In this document: positions 24,273 to 32,165 of the stretch, piece by piece
Layout of the letters: every line of letters starts with the position of its first letter
Numbering within the stretch: position 1 is the stretch's first letter
Assembly (NCBI GenBank): GCA_022652815.1
Contig: JALCRR010000019.1
Coordinates: 1-33,114 of the forward strand
Direction of reading: 5' to 3'
From: Oscillibacter sp.
GTDB lineage: Bacteria > Bacillota > Clostridia > Oscillospirales > Oscillospiraceae
DNA: 33,114 bases
Program-made: the position numbers and the translations under genes
Notes under the pieces: generated by a model
The model's database searches: none
Seen by the model: the letters and a program-made list of their open reading frames with translations, nothing else
Told to the model about the DNA's origin: nothing

Positions 24273-27200
24273 TTACTTCCCGCTCTGGTCGTACCGGCTC
24301 AAAATTACCGCGAACTGTGCGCGGGTGGTGTTCCCTGCGGGATTCAGCTTGTCGCCGTTGCCTTGAACGATTCCGGACCGCACCGCCCAATGCATTGCAT
24401 CATAGGCGTAAGCTGCGATACTGTCGGAGTCAGTGTAGCCTGCCAGACCCATGGAGCCGGAGTCCTCATCTGCAAGGGAGCAGAACTTCTGGCTGTAACG
24501 ATACAGGACCGTCACCATCTGCTGCCGGGTTACGGCGGCGGTGGGCTTACTGCCGTCGGAGATGCCGTTGCTGACAGCCCAATCCTTTGCAGCACCCATA
24601 CTGGCAGGGGTTTGGCCGCTGAGCCGTGCCAGAACCATCCACATCTGCTGGCGGGTCATGGGAGAATTGGGCGCGAATGTGGAGGCAGAAGTACCCGCGA
24701 ACAAGCCCTGCTCCACCGCGTAGGCGATACCGCCGAAGCTCCAGTCCTCGGCCTTGAGGTCGGTGAACGCGGCTGCGGGCACGTCGGAGGCCAGCCGCAC
24801 GGTAAACGTGGACAGGTCGGTGACGGTGACAGGCGCTTTGCCGTTGGCAATGGAGACTTTCTCATAGGTCTTGGAGCCGTTGACGTGGAGATGCTCCACG
24901 ATGGCAGCCAGTCCGTTCCAAGCGGCCTTCACCGGCAGGTCGATGCTCATGCTGCCGCCCAGTTCGTGGATGCTGGTGCTGTTGACGGCCAGATTCACCT
25001 CGAAGCTGGGCGCCTTGTCCGTGGAACCGGCTGCGGCGGTGATGCCCACGGAAACCTTATCCGTGTCCTTGAGGTTCAGTGCTTTCAGCACAGCGGGTGC
25101 AACCTTGATCTCGCCGCCGTTTTGCAGCGTGATGTTCAGCGCAGAGCCGTTGCTTGCCACGGCGGCGGCAGCCGTGCCGGTGAGGGTGGTGGAGGTGCTG
25201 TTGGGCGCTTCGATGCTGACCGCGCCGCCCTTGCCCGCGTTGGTAATGGCGGAGCTCACGGCGCTGTCGCTCACCGCGCCGTCCGTGCCGGAAGCGGTGA
25301 CGGTGTCGCCCTTGGTGGCGCCGGTGCCGGTGGAGCCGGAGCCGGTGGTGTCCGTGACCTTTTCAAAGGTGACCTCCAGCGCGTCTGCGCCGTTCACCAG
25401 AATGGCCTTGCCGGGGGCATCGTTCACAGAATTGCCCACCACCGCACCGGCGGGAGTGGCAATGCGCACACCGTTGAGCAGAATATCACTGCTTGCCCAA
25501 GCGGCAGTTTTCCCGCCCTTTGCGTTCACCGTGCCACCGGCGATATGAAGCTCATTCATTGCGTTGAGACCATTCCCAGTTTTGCCAATGGCCGTGACCG
25601 TCCCGCCGGAGATGGTGATGTTCTTCGCACGATTGGCATTTGCGATGCCATAAACACCTCCCGTGGCAAGAACGGTTCCGCCGGAGATGGTCACCGTTTG
25701 GCCACGAATGGCCATGTCGCCGCTTGATGTTGCGCAGATGGTTCCGCTATTGATCTGCAGATCACCATCATACGTTTTAATTCCTCCGAGTATCGCGCTG
25801 ACATGCAGGCTTCCGCTACCGGAGATGGTCATCGTTCCGGTCTGGGAACTTGCACCTTGAATGCCGTCACCACCGCCTGTATTGACGACCGTGTTGTCGC
25901 CCTCCAGCACCAGATTGCTCTGGGCGGGCAGCGTAATCGCCCCAGCCGGAGCGGCAGCACTGGCCGTCAGGTGGAAGTTTTTCAGGGTGAGGGTGGCGGT
26001 GGCGGCGTCCCAGTGGTAGCCGTCAGTATCCAAGCTGCCCGCGTCCCCGGTTGCACTGCTAAAGTCCAGTGCGGTGGTGGCAATATGGGCTATCTCGCCG
26101 TTGTTGCCGTAGGTGTTTTCTCCGATTTTCACCACGCCGGAGCCGGAGAGGTGCAGCGCCTTGATTTGCGCCACGGTGGTGCCCTCGGGTAGGAGGATAG
26201 TGCCGTTGTTGACGAAGGAGCCCTGCACGTTCACGGCAGTTGCGGTGACATACTGAGATGCCACGCATAGACCCAGCGTCAGAGTCTTGCCATCTTCCAC
26301 CGTCAGCTTGGAGCCTTTGGGGATGGTGAAGGAGGCGAGGCCAGTCTCCATGACGCCGCAGGGCTTCTGGTCGCCATAGACGGTGACGTGACTGGCAGGG
26401 GGGGCGGTGGAAACGGTCGCCGTACCAATTAGGGTTGCGCCGGGAGCCACGGTCGGTGTTTCACCAACTTGTACACCTGCCCAGTCGCCTTTGGTAGTGA
26501 GCTTGGCGGTATCCTGCAGTTCAATTTTGTTATACGCAAACACACCCAGGGAGGTGCGGCCGGAGCCGGTGGACTTCGCCTCCACCTCCACGCCGCCTGT
26601 GAGAGTGACGCTTTTGGTATTGGTAATTGCGCTGTCAAGCCCACTGACCGTCAGCTTACTGCCAGCTTCTCCGGTAATCGTCAGGTCGAGCTGTGCGTTA
26701 TTCGCGTCGTTCAAGCTACAGAAAATTCCTGTACTGTTCGCCCCGGCGTTCAGCTCATTTTCCCCCACCACCGTGAGAGCGACGGGGATGTTGGGCAACA
26801 GCAGCGCAGTGCCATTGGATGTAATCGTGGCGTCGGTCAGCTTGAGCTGGGCGGGGGTATCATTTGTCGCCGGAGTCCACACAATGGTGCCATTGCCCGC
26901 CTTGTAGGTGGTCTCCACAGTGGGGGTGTCCACGGACAAATCCAGCCCGGTGGCGGTCACGTTGCCGCCGTTTCCGTAACAGGTTACCGTGGCAGAGGTG
27001 GTATTCACGGTGGTTATACCATAGGGTCGTGTACCGTACAGCATCACGGCTGCATTCTCGCTGACCGTCAGGCTGGGGGAAACCAGCGCCTGATCCGTAC
27101 CATCCTTGCCCATCACCGTTACATCGGGGGCCAACAGAGAGACGGGATTTTCAGCGAAAATGACCGTGTTGGGACAGTTTTCCTGCATCACGCGAATTGA

Positions 27201-28205
27201 TGTCCCTGCTTTCATAGAAACGGACTTGGTAATAATTGCGTAGGCGTCGGTGCTGCCGGAGGTGATATCAATCTTGCCAGCGGCGGTGATGGTAAGCGCT
27301 CCCCCGGCCGCAATCTGCCCCGCACTGTTCAGCGTCACGTCGCCGTTGATGGAGGTCAGCGTATAGTCGCTGGCCTGATTGGTGCTACCTCTATCGTAGA
27401 TCAAAGGGCTGGTCATTGTCGACGAAATTGACAACGCGCTACCGGAGGTAATGTTCAGCGATGTACCTGTATAATCACCGCTAAACAGGCCGCAATTCAA
27501 AGCGTCGCCAGCCGCATTTTTCGCTATTTTGACGGACTTGCCTGCCAGCTTAATGCTGCTTCCGCCCAATACAGGTGCACCCGTGCTTGCGGTGTACAGT
27601 TCTATGTTGCCCTGAAACGCGGAAGCATCCACACTGCCGGACAGCAAGGCTGATCCTGTGCTGTTTGCAGTGAGGTTACCGCTGCCGGTGATAGTGAGTG
27701 TACCAATTTCACTCTCGATGCAGTATGCGTTTACACTGTTGGCTGTCAACGCAGCGTTTGCCGCAATGTCGATGGCTGCATCACTCGTCACAGAGATGGC
27801 GGGCTTTGCACTGCCGTTGGAAACGGACACGCTGCCAGCCACCTGCACCGTCGCGCCGCCCAGTTTTATGGGTGCGTCGCCGTTGCTGGTAATGGACAGG
27901 AGTTCCGTTGCCGTGCCCAACTGGATGGTGCTGCCCTCCGGCTGGCCGGTGATGGTGAGCAGAGTGCTATAATTGTCTGCTCCGCCACCGGTGCCCACGA
28001 TGATGTAACCGTCCGGGTCATTGGCATTCACTTCCGTGCCCGTGCTGTCATAGCCTGACGCCGTGTCAGCTGTGATCGTGATAGCACCTTTGCTGATGTC
28101 CAGTTTGGTAAGGGCGTCGTCGGGCGGTGCTGCCAGTGCTGCCGTGGGCAGCAGGGTGAGCGCCATGCAGATGCACAGCAGGATGCTCAGTACGCGTTTT
28201 TTCAT
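24273..28205 (-). CDS. Giant secreted SLH protein with beta-helix-like repeats
   Basis: The protein has 1310 residues. The signal peptide is 1-25 (MKKRVLSILL ... ALA), almost the same as in the SLH protein at 852. About 30-930 is dominated by short beta-strand repeats (T-I-S-G-G-T-V, N-I-T-I-S-G, L-T-I-T-G-x-G) typical of right-handed beta-helix or carbohydrate-binding surface proteins. A Gly/Thr-rich linker lies near 950-975, then another beta domain to about 1140. Three SLH repeats sit at the C-terminus (about 1145-1187, 1188-1240 and 1245-1310; MTRQQM, VTRQQM and TRAQF motifs). The protein should be anchored to the cell wall and extend outward. Its start overlaps the preceding small gene by 4 bases (ATGA), and it is the last gene of a four-gene operon. 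Confidence 0.9.
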   Translation of the reverse strand: MKKRVLSILLCICMALTLLPTAALAAPPDDALTKLDISKGAITITADTASGYDSTGTEVNANDPDGYIIVGTGGGADNYSTLLTITGQPEGSTIQLGTATELLSITSNGDAPIKLGGATVQVAGSVSVSNGSAKPAISVTSDAAIDIAANAALTANSVNAYCIESEIGTLTITGSGNLTANSTGSALLSGSVDASAFQGNIELYTASTGAPVLGGSSIKLAGKSVKIAKNAAGDALNCGLFSGDYTGTSLNITSGSALSISSTMTSPLIYDRGSTNQASDYTLTSINGDVTLNSAGQIAAGGALTITAAGKIDITSGSTDAYAIITKSVSMKAGTSIRVMQENCPNTVIFAENPVSLLAPDVTVMGKDGTDQALVSPSLTVSENAAVMLYGTRPYGITTVNTTSATVTCYGNGGNVTATGLDLSVDTPTVETTYKAGNGTIVWTPATNDTPAQLKLTDATITSNGTALLLPNIPVALTVVGENELNAGANSTGIFCSLNDANNAQLDLTITGEAGSKLTVSGLDSAITNTKSVTLTGGVEVEAKSTGSGRTSLGVFAYNKIELQDTAKLTTKGDWAGVQVGETPTVAPGATLIGTATVSTAPPASHVTVYGDQKPCGVMETGLASFTIPKGSKLTVEDGKTLTLGLCVASQYVTATAVNVQGSFVNNGTILLPEGTTVAQIKALHLSGSGVVKIGENTYGNNGEIAHIATTALDFSSATGDAGSLDTDGYHWDAATATLTLKNFHLTASAAAPAGAITLPAQSNLVLEGDNTVVNTGGGDGIQGASSQTGTMTISGSGSLHVSAILGGIKTYDGDLQINSGTICATSSGDMAIRGQTVTISGGTVLATGGVYGIANANRAKNITISGGTVTAIGKTGNGLNAMNELHIAGGTVNAKGGKTAAWASSDILLNGVRIATPAGAVVGNSVNDAPGKAILVNGADALEVTFEKVTDTTGSGSTGTGATKGDTVTASGTDGAVSDSAVSSAITNAGKGGAVSIEAPNSTSTTLTGTAAAAVASNGSALNITLQNGGEIKVAPAVLKALNLKDTDKVSVGITAAAGSTDKAPSFEVNLAVNSTSIHELGGSMSIDLPVKAAWNGLAAIVEHLHVNGSKTYEKVSIANGKAPVTVTDLSTFTVRLASDVPAAAFTDLKAEDWSFGGIAYAVEQGLFAGTSASTFAPNSPMTRQQMWMVLARLSGQTPASMGAAKDWAVSNGISDGSKPTAAVTRQQMVTVLYRYSQKFCSLADEDSGSMGLAGYTDSDSIAAYAYDAMHWAVRSGIVQGNGDKLNPAGNTTRAQFAVILSRYDQSGK

Positions 28206-28354
28206 GTTACATTTCTCTCCAATTTCTGATTGATTTGTTGAATCAGTTCCAATAAGGACTGAAAAGATGTTTCGGAATTATCGTGACTTTTCAGCCGACC
28301 CTGCCACTCGCCGTGCTCTGCAGCGGTGATGGTCAGGGTAAAGGTTTGTTCCAT
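28202..28354 (-). CDS. Small 50-residue protein with W-Q-G motif
   Basis: ATG (28352-28354) follows GGGAGAA; the longer frame upstream overlaps the PqqD gene end and lacks a ribosome-binding site. The product starts MEQTFTLTITAAEHGEWQGR and ends SFQSLLELIQQINQKL. The pattern is a beta-hairpin, W-Q-G, then S-F-x-S-x-x-E-L-I. I recall similar unnamed short proteins next to SLH and LuxR genes in Firmicutes. It lies 13 bases after the PqqD-like gene and overlaps the SLH gene by 4 bases. A peptide modified or bound by the PqqD-like protein is one possibility, but there is no leader/core structure or Cys/Ser-rich tail to support a RiPP precursor. Confidence 0.65.
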   Translation of the reverse strand: MEQTFTLTITAAEHGEWQGRLKSHDNSETSFQSLLELIQQINQKLERNVT

Positions 28355-28367
28355 GGTGTTTTCTCCC

Positions 28368-28670
28368 TCATCCTCTATCTTTTTTGGGCGGGTCTGTGCC
28401 GCCGGTATCATAATAGTCGCCAAAATCCAAAACAAATTTCATCGTCTCTAAAGCAGTCGCCGCATCCTCCGGCAGAACGTCATACTGCGCCCGCAGCAGA
28501 GCGGATACCGCATCCAGCGGCTGCGGCCCATGGGCCAGCGCCCGCAAGAGTGCGGCCTGCCCTGCGTTTTCCGCATAGCGTAGCTTGTCGCCCAGCCGGA
28601 TACCGACACGACTTTCTGTCTCAATCAGCTCGGTGCCGGGCTTTAAGGTCAAGAACGTTTTTTCTTTCAC
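28368..28670 (-). CDS. PqqD-like (RRE-fold) protein
   Basis: The protein has 100 residues, starting at GTG 28668-28670 with AGGAGG 7 bases upstream. The longer frame to 28832 would run inside the LuxR-type gene and is rejected. The sequence K-x-G-T-E-L-I-E-T ... GIRLGDKLRYAENAGQAAL ... LLRALAHGPQPLDAVSALL ... DAATALETMKFVLDFG has the winged-helix arrangement of the PqqD/RiPP-recognition-element family. PqqD proteins bind a peptide substrate and present it to a radical-SAM or other modifying enzyme. No such enzyme is in this operon. It is 11 bases downstream of the regulator and 13 upstream of the small W-Q-G protein. Confidence 0.75.
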   Translation of the reverse strand: MKEKTFLTLKPGTELIETESRVGIRLGDKLRYAENAGQAALLRALAHGPQPLDAVSALLRAQYDVLPEDAATALETMKFVLDFGDYYDTGGTDPPKKDRG

Positions 28671-28681
28671 GGCACGTCCTC

Positions 28682-31033
28682 CTATACCAAATGCAGCGTT
28701 TCCGCCGCTGTTTTTGCCTCGCTGCGGCGCTTCACATTCAGCTTTTGCAGAATGTGATTGACGTGGGTTTTGACCGTGGCCAGCTTCACACCCAGTGTGT
28801 CCGCAATTTCCTGATTGCTCAGGTCGTGGCACAGCAGCTTCAAAACCTGCTTTTCCGACGGAGAAAGCGGCTCGGAGAGTGTCTTGGCAGGGCGGAGAAA
28901 GGTGGGATAGTTGACCGCCTGCGTCCTCGTTTGCGCCAACAATCGGTCAAAATAAGCCGCATCCTTCTCCCAGCCGCAGGCGGTCAGCAGCGGCAGAATC
29001 GCTCCGCCGTACTGGGCGACAGGCCGAATGAATTGGTATTCCAGCGCGGTATCCAGTGCAGCGGAAAGCGTGTCCTGCCAGCCGTCGCTGCCCATTCGGT
29101 ACTGACAAATCGCCGTCAAAAGGCGCAAGAGCAGTTCGTCCATAGTACGTCCGCAGGCGGTGCAGTAGGGCATCAGCGGAGCTAAAACCATCTGCGCTTC
29201 GTCGTATTCCTCCCGCCGGATGTGTACCATGGCGGCGGTTTGATACTGATAGCGCCACATGGCGCGCATGCGGGGCACACTGGCTGGCGCTTTCTCCCGC
29301 AGCCATGCGTCCGCTGCATCCGTTTGCCCGATCCGCAGCCAAATACGGCACCGCATGGCGTCCAGATTGGCGAGGAAGCGGGTCTCGCCGGCTTCCACAA
29401 ATTCCTCCCGCAGATTATCGAGGGTTTCCAGCGCCGCAGCGGCCTTGCCCTGTGCCACCTGGGAACGTGCCAGCAGCCCAATCACGGCAAATTCAACATC
29501 CGGCGTGCCCTTGCGGTGAATTTCCGACTGGCGGGCCAGCAGGGAGAGAAGCCTTTGGGAAACATCCTCGCCCTTTTCAAATTTGCTCTCGCAGATGGCG
29601 CAGTCGGCAAGGCCTACGCCGTCCCTGCCCAGCACGGCTTCTACGGGTTTTGCAAGGGTGGCGTAAAGCAGTTCGTCCCGCTTCGACCACTCGCAAAAAT
29701 CCTTGCCGCCGTTCATCAGGGACGGCAGTGTGCTGGTGACGGAAAAGGCCGGAATTTTGATCTGCCTGTCCGTCAGCACACGGAAAATGCGCACCATGAC
29801 CTCCGCAAGGCCATCGCTGCCCCGTTGAGGCAGCGCAATATCCAGATAGGCCAGCTTGCCACGCACGTCCCGGTACTCCGCGTCCGACTTTTTCAGCCGG
29901 GCGGCGTAGTCCTTCAGAGCGGCGTACCAGCGCTCCGATGCTTCAAAATCCACATTCATGGCAGTCAGCATGCTCATGCCGCACAGTAGCGACGGGGAGC
30001 GGAGAATTTCCTCCTCCGGCATGGCGTAGTAGTAGCGCTCCATGTCATAGTAGCGGCCGACGCCGGGGTGAAGCTCGGCGTTTTTCACCAGCAGCGCGGA
30101 CACCTTGCGGTGCTCGCCGCTTTTCTCGAAGCAATCCAGCGCGTGGGCGTAGTCGTCGCGCAGCTCGTAGTAAAGTCCTGCCCGACTGTAAACCGCCTGC
30201 TGCTCCGGAATGCTGTATTCCTGCGAAAGTTCCCAAAGCAGGAACTGCTGAAAAATGGGCCAGAAGTGATACTGGTCACGTCCGTCCGAGAGAAGCATGG
30301 TGGTATCCCGCCGGAGATTGCTCAGCAGTTCGCCCACCCGAATCTCTCCGCTGACCATCTGTGCCAGTTCCAAATTAAACTGTTCAAAGGGCGCAAGGGA
30401 GATCAGCACCTGCCGCATGGGCAGCTCAAAACGGCGGTAGACTGCCGTTTCAAAGTGGAGAAACAGTTCGCGCCGCACTTTGTCCACCACGGCCTGGGAG
30501 AACTCCACGCCTTTTTGCATCTGGTGGCACAGCAGCGCCATGGCCAGTGCATAGCCATTGGTAGCAGTCTGTATGGCAGCTGCCTCGGCGGGCGAAACGG
30601 AAATCCCGCACTGCGCCAGATATTGCTCCGTTTCAGACGGTTCCCACAAAAATGCAGCGCTTTCGATGGTACACATGAACCCCGAAAACTGAAACGGCAG
30701 CAGCCAGCCTGGTACGATACCCCGACTGAGCAGCACAAAGTGGATTTCGCGGTTGGTGCGCATCCAGCCGCAGAGTTTTTCCTGTTCGGCGCAGTCCCGC
30801 AAAAGCTGGACGTCATCCAGCAGGACAACCTCACATTTGGGGTCGAGCGCCGCAGGCAGACCGTCTGCCGCGCTGAGGCTCTGCACGGTGCGACCCTCCA
30901 GCAGTGCTGCGGCCACGGTCGTTTTTCCGAAGCCACAGGGCGCGGAGAAAAACAGCACGCGGCAGCGCGCCCAGCCGTCCTGAACCAGCTTGCGCAGTTC
31001 AGGCTTTATGATGATGTTGTTTGCGTGTTCCAT
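28682..31033 (-). CDS. MalT/LuxR-family large ATP-binding regulator (LAL type)
   Basis: The protein has 783 residues. Walker A SAPCGFGKTT is at 30-39 and Walker B VVLLDDV at 69-75, followed by the helical STAND-like arm. A TPR-like region covers about 250-700 (YSRAGLYYELRDDYAHALDC, YQTAAMVHIRREEYDEAQMV). The C-terminal LuxR HTH is at about 720-783 (LSPSEKQVLKLL, NQEIADTLGVKLATVKTHVN). This is the MalT-like architecture, in which an inducer and ATP drive oligomerisation and promoter activation. It heads the operon with the PqqD-like, W-Q-G and SLH genes and so probably controls production of the surface protein. A TCAACC-N4-GGTTGA palindrome lies about 100 bases upstream. The ligand is unknown. 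Confidence 0.85.
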   Translation of the reverse strand: MEHANNIIIKPELRKLVQDGWARCRVLFFSAPCGFGKTTVAAALLEGRTVQSLSAADGLPAALDPKCEVVLLDDVQLLRDCAEQEKLCGWMRTNREIHFVLLSRGIVPGWLLPFQFSGFMCTIESAAFLWEPSETEQYLAQCGISVSPAEAAAIQTATNGYALAMALLCHQMQKGVEFSQAVVDKVRRELFLHFETAVYRRFELPMRQVLISLAPFEQFNLELAQMVSGEIRVGELLSNLRRDTTMLLSDGRDQYHFWPIFQQFLLWELSQEYSIPEQQAVYSRAGLYYELRDDYAHALDCFEKSGEHRKVSALLVKNAELHPGVGRYYDMERYYYAMPEEEILRSPSLLCGMSMLTAMNVDFEASERWYAALKDYAARLKKSDAEYRDVRGKLAYLDIALPQRGSDGLAEVMVRIFRVLTDRQIKIPAFSVTSTLPSLMNGGKDFCEWSKRDELLYATLAKPVEAVLGRDGVGLADCAICESKFEKGEDVSQRLLSLLARQSEIHRKGTPDVEFAVIGLLARSQVAQGKAAAALETLDNLREEFVEAGETRFLANLDAMRCRIWLRIGQTDAADAWLREKAPASVPRMRAMWRYQYQTAAMVHIRREEYDEAQMVLAPLMPYCTACGRTMDELLLRLLTAICQYRMGSDGWQDTLSAALDTALEYQFIRPVAQYGGAILPLLTACGWEKDAAYFDRLLAQTRTQAVNYPTFLRPAKTLSEPLSPSEKQVLKLLCHDLSNQEIADTLGVKLATVKTHVNHILQKLNVKRRSEAKTAAETLHLV

Positions 31034-31111
31034 CTGTGAAACCCCTTTTTTGCATAGAAAAAGGGAGCGTCCGTTAGGTTGTCCACCCCCCTGTTTTTGC
31101 CTATTTTACCA

Positions 31112-31146
31112 TCAACCATAAAAATTGTAATCAACCCAAAGGTTGA
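31112..31146. promoter_or_regulatory. TCAACC repeats upstream of the LuxR-type operon
   Basis: Perfect palindrome TCAACC-CAAA-GGTTGA (31131-31146) plus another direct TCAACC at 31112-31117, 19 bases away. Repeated motifs with about two-turn spacing fit a MalT-type activator site. No strong promoter boxes were found nearby. Confidence 0.5.
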
Positions 31147-31252
31147 AACGTGAATGTTTTTACAAAAACTTTTTGCACCCCAATAAAATGTTTGACTGTT
31201 TAAAAGCACATGCAGGGCGCTGCCCCTGATTCAGCTGGACAACGGCCATTTA

Positions 31253-31281
31253 TTGACGTACCACCCGCAATTTGCTATAAT
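31253..31281 (+). promoter_or_regulatory. Consensus promoter of the antitoxin gene
   Basis: TTGACG (31253-31258), 17-base spacer, TATAAT (31276-31281), 36 bases before the start codon. Confidence 0.8.
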
Positions 31282-31317
31282 CAAAATAAGCTAAATCCAA
31301 ATAACAGGAGATCTTGC

Positions 31318-31506
31318 ATGATGGAAACACTCTCTCCCTACGAATTTTCAAAAGGCGCAGGTAAATACCTGACAAATGTCATGAAGAATCATGAGCATTA
31401 CCAGATTATCGATGGCGATGTCTCCGCAGTTCTGATTTCTGCGTCCGAGTATGAAGCACTGAAAGAATATGCGACGGAAGTCATGCTGAAAAATAATCGT
31501 AATTAA
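31318..31506 (+). CDS. Phd/YefM-family antitoxin, apparently orphan
   Basis: The protein has 62 residues, starting at ATG 31318 with AGGAG 7 bases upstream; a second ATG at 31321 is an alternative. The sequence LSPYEFSKGAGKYLTNVMKN ... YQIIDGDVSAVLISASEYEAL is the standard Phd/YefM antitoxin fold: N-terminal DNA-binding half, then V-L-I-S-x-x-E-Y-E-x-L. These normally sit just upstream of a RelE/Doc/YoeB-type toxin. None is seen in the 300 bases downstream, and the protein lacks the usual C-terminal toxin-wrapping tail. It may be a solitary antitoxin that keeps regulatory or anti-addiction activity. The strong promoter and ribosome-binding site say it is expressed. Confidence 0.8.
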   Translation: MMETLSPYEFSKGAGKYLTNVMKNHEHYQIIDGDVSAVLISASEYEALKEYATEVMLKNNRN

Positions 31507-31719
31507 TTTTGCATGTAACGTGCCCGCTCGACCGCGAGCCTGCCCGTCAGACAAAAAGCGGGTTTGCGGAGGGAGAATCTCAATTGATAACGGCAATCCG
31601 TCAACGACGGAAACATTCGTAGCATTTTAACCATCGTCTTGTGCCGCCATGATCTTCCGTCAGCGCGACCATGTGCTTCGTGCCGAGACCCTCCCGATGG
31701 TAGACCGGCAAATCTTTGC
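31507..31719. other. Spacer between antitoxin gene and terminator
   Basis: About 210 bases with no toxin gene and no supported frame on either strand. It contains a small GCTCG-ACCG-CGAGC hairpin near 31526-31539. Because it ends in a strong terminator, a small transcript or a mutated toxin gene could have been here. Confidence 0.4.
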
Positions 31720-31754
31720 GCCCTCCATGCCACGCAGGCATGGAGGGCATTTTT
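31720..31754 (+). terminator. Strong Rho-independent terminator
   Basis: GCCCTCCATGCC (31720-31731), loop ACGCA, GGCATGGAGGGC (31737-31748), then ATTTTT. The stem is a perfect 12 bp. Confidence 0.9.
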
Positions 31755-31809
31755 AATGCGGTTCACAGGTGGGAAATCCCTTCCCTTTCGGGCGAGTCTC
31801 ACGTGAGAC

Positions 31810-32164
31810 TTACTGAAAGCAGAACCGTGTTGCGGGATGAAAGCGATTGTAAAACTCGCTGCAGATTGCGCGGGCGTAATCGTCAAGAATCGCCTTGCAA
31901 TACGTCACAATCAGTTCGGGAACCCCGCCGTAAATGGCTTCGGCCATAGAACCGGCCACAGCCGCAATGGTATCACTGTCTCCCCCGTATGAGATGGAAA
32001 TCCGCACAGTTTCCTCATAGGACTCCCCTTCCCACATGGCCATCATGGCCTGCGGCAGAGTATTTTGACGGATTGGAGAAAACGCGTGTGCTGCGCGCAA
32101 CTGGGAAACGCTCTGATTTAGGACCCACTGAAAAACCTCCAACCCATTAAAAGCAGAGGAAAAT
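31810..32164 (-). pseudogene. ADP-ribosylglycohydrolase C-terminal remnant
   Basis: About 115 minus-strand codons end at TAA 31810-31812. The stretch SYGGDSDTIAAVAGSMAEAI is the metal-binding G-G-D-S-D-T signature of DraG/ADP-ribosylglycohydrolase proteins. It is preceded by FSPIRQNTLPQAMMAMWEGE as in the family. Enzymes of this type remove ADP-ribose from proteins or other targets and are ~260-330 residues long. The N-terminal two thirds, with the first metal-binding motif, is missing. The frame is cut around 32165, where the region upstream of the IS transposase begins, so insertion or associated deletion probably broke the gene. Confidence 0.8.
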
Positions 32165-32165
32165 T

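Noticed and set aside
28202-28354. A RiPP precursor peptide for the PqqD-like protein
   Set aside because: No Cys/Ser/Thr-rich or Gly-rich core, no leader-core boundary, and no modifying enzyme in the operon; kept only as an open possibility.
31503-31886. 127-codon minus-strand frame downstream of the antitoxin
   Set aside because: It crosses a strong terminator hairpin and the end of the glycohydrolase remnant, and has no recognisable motif.
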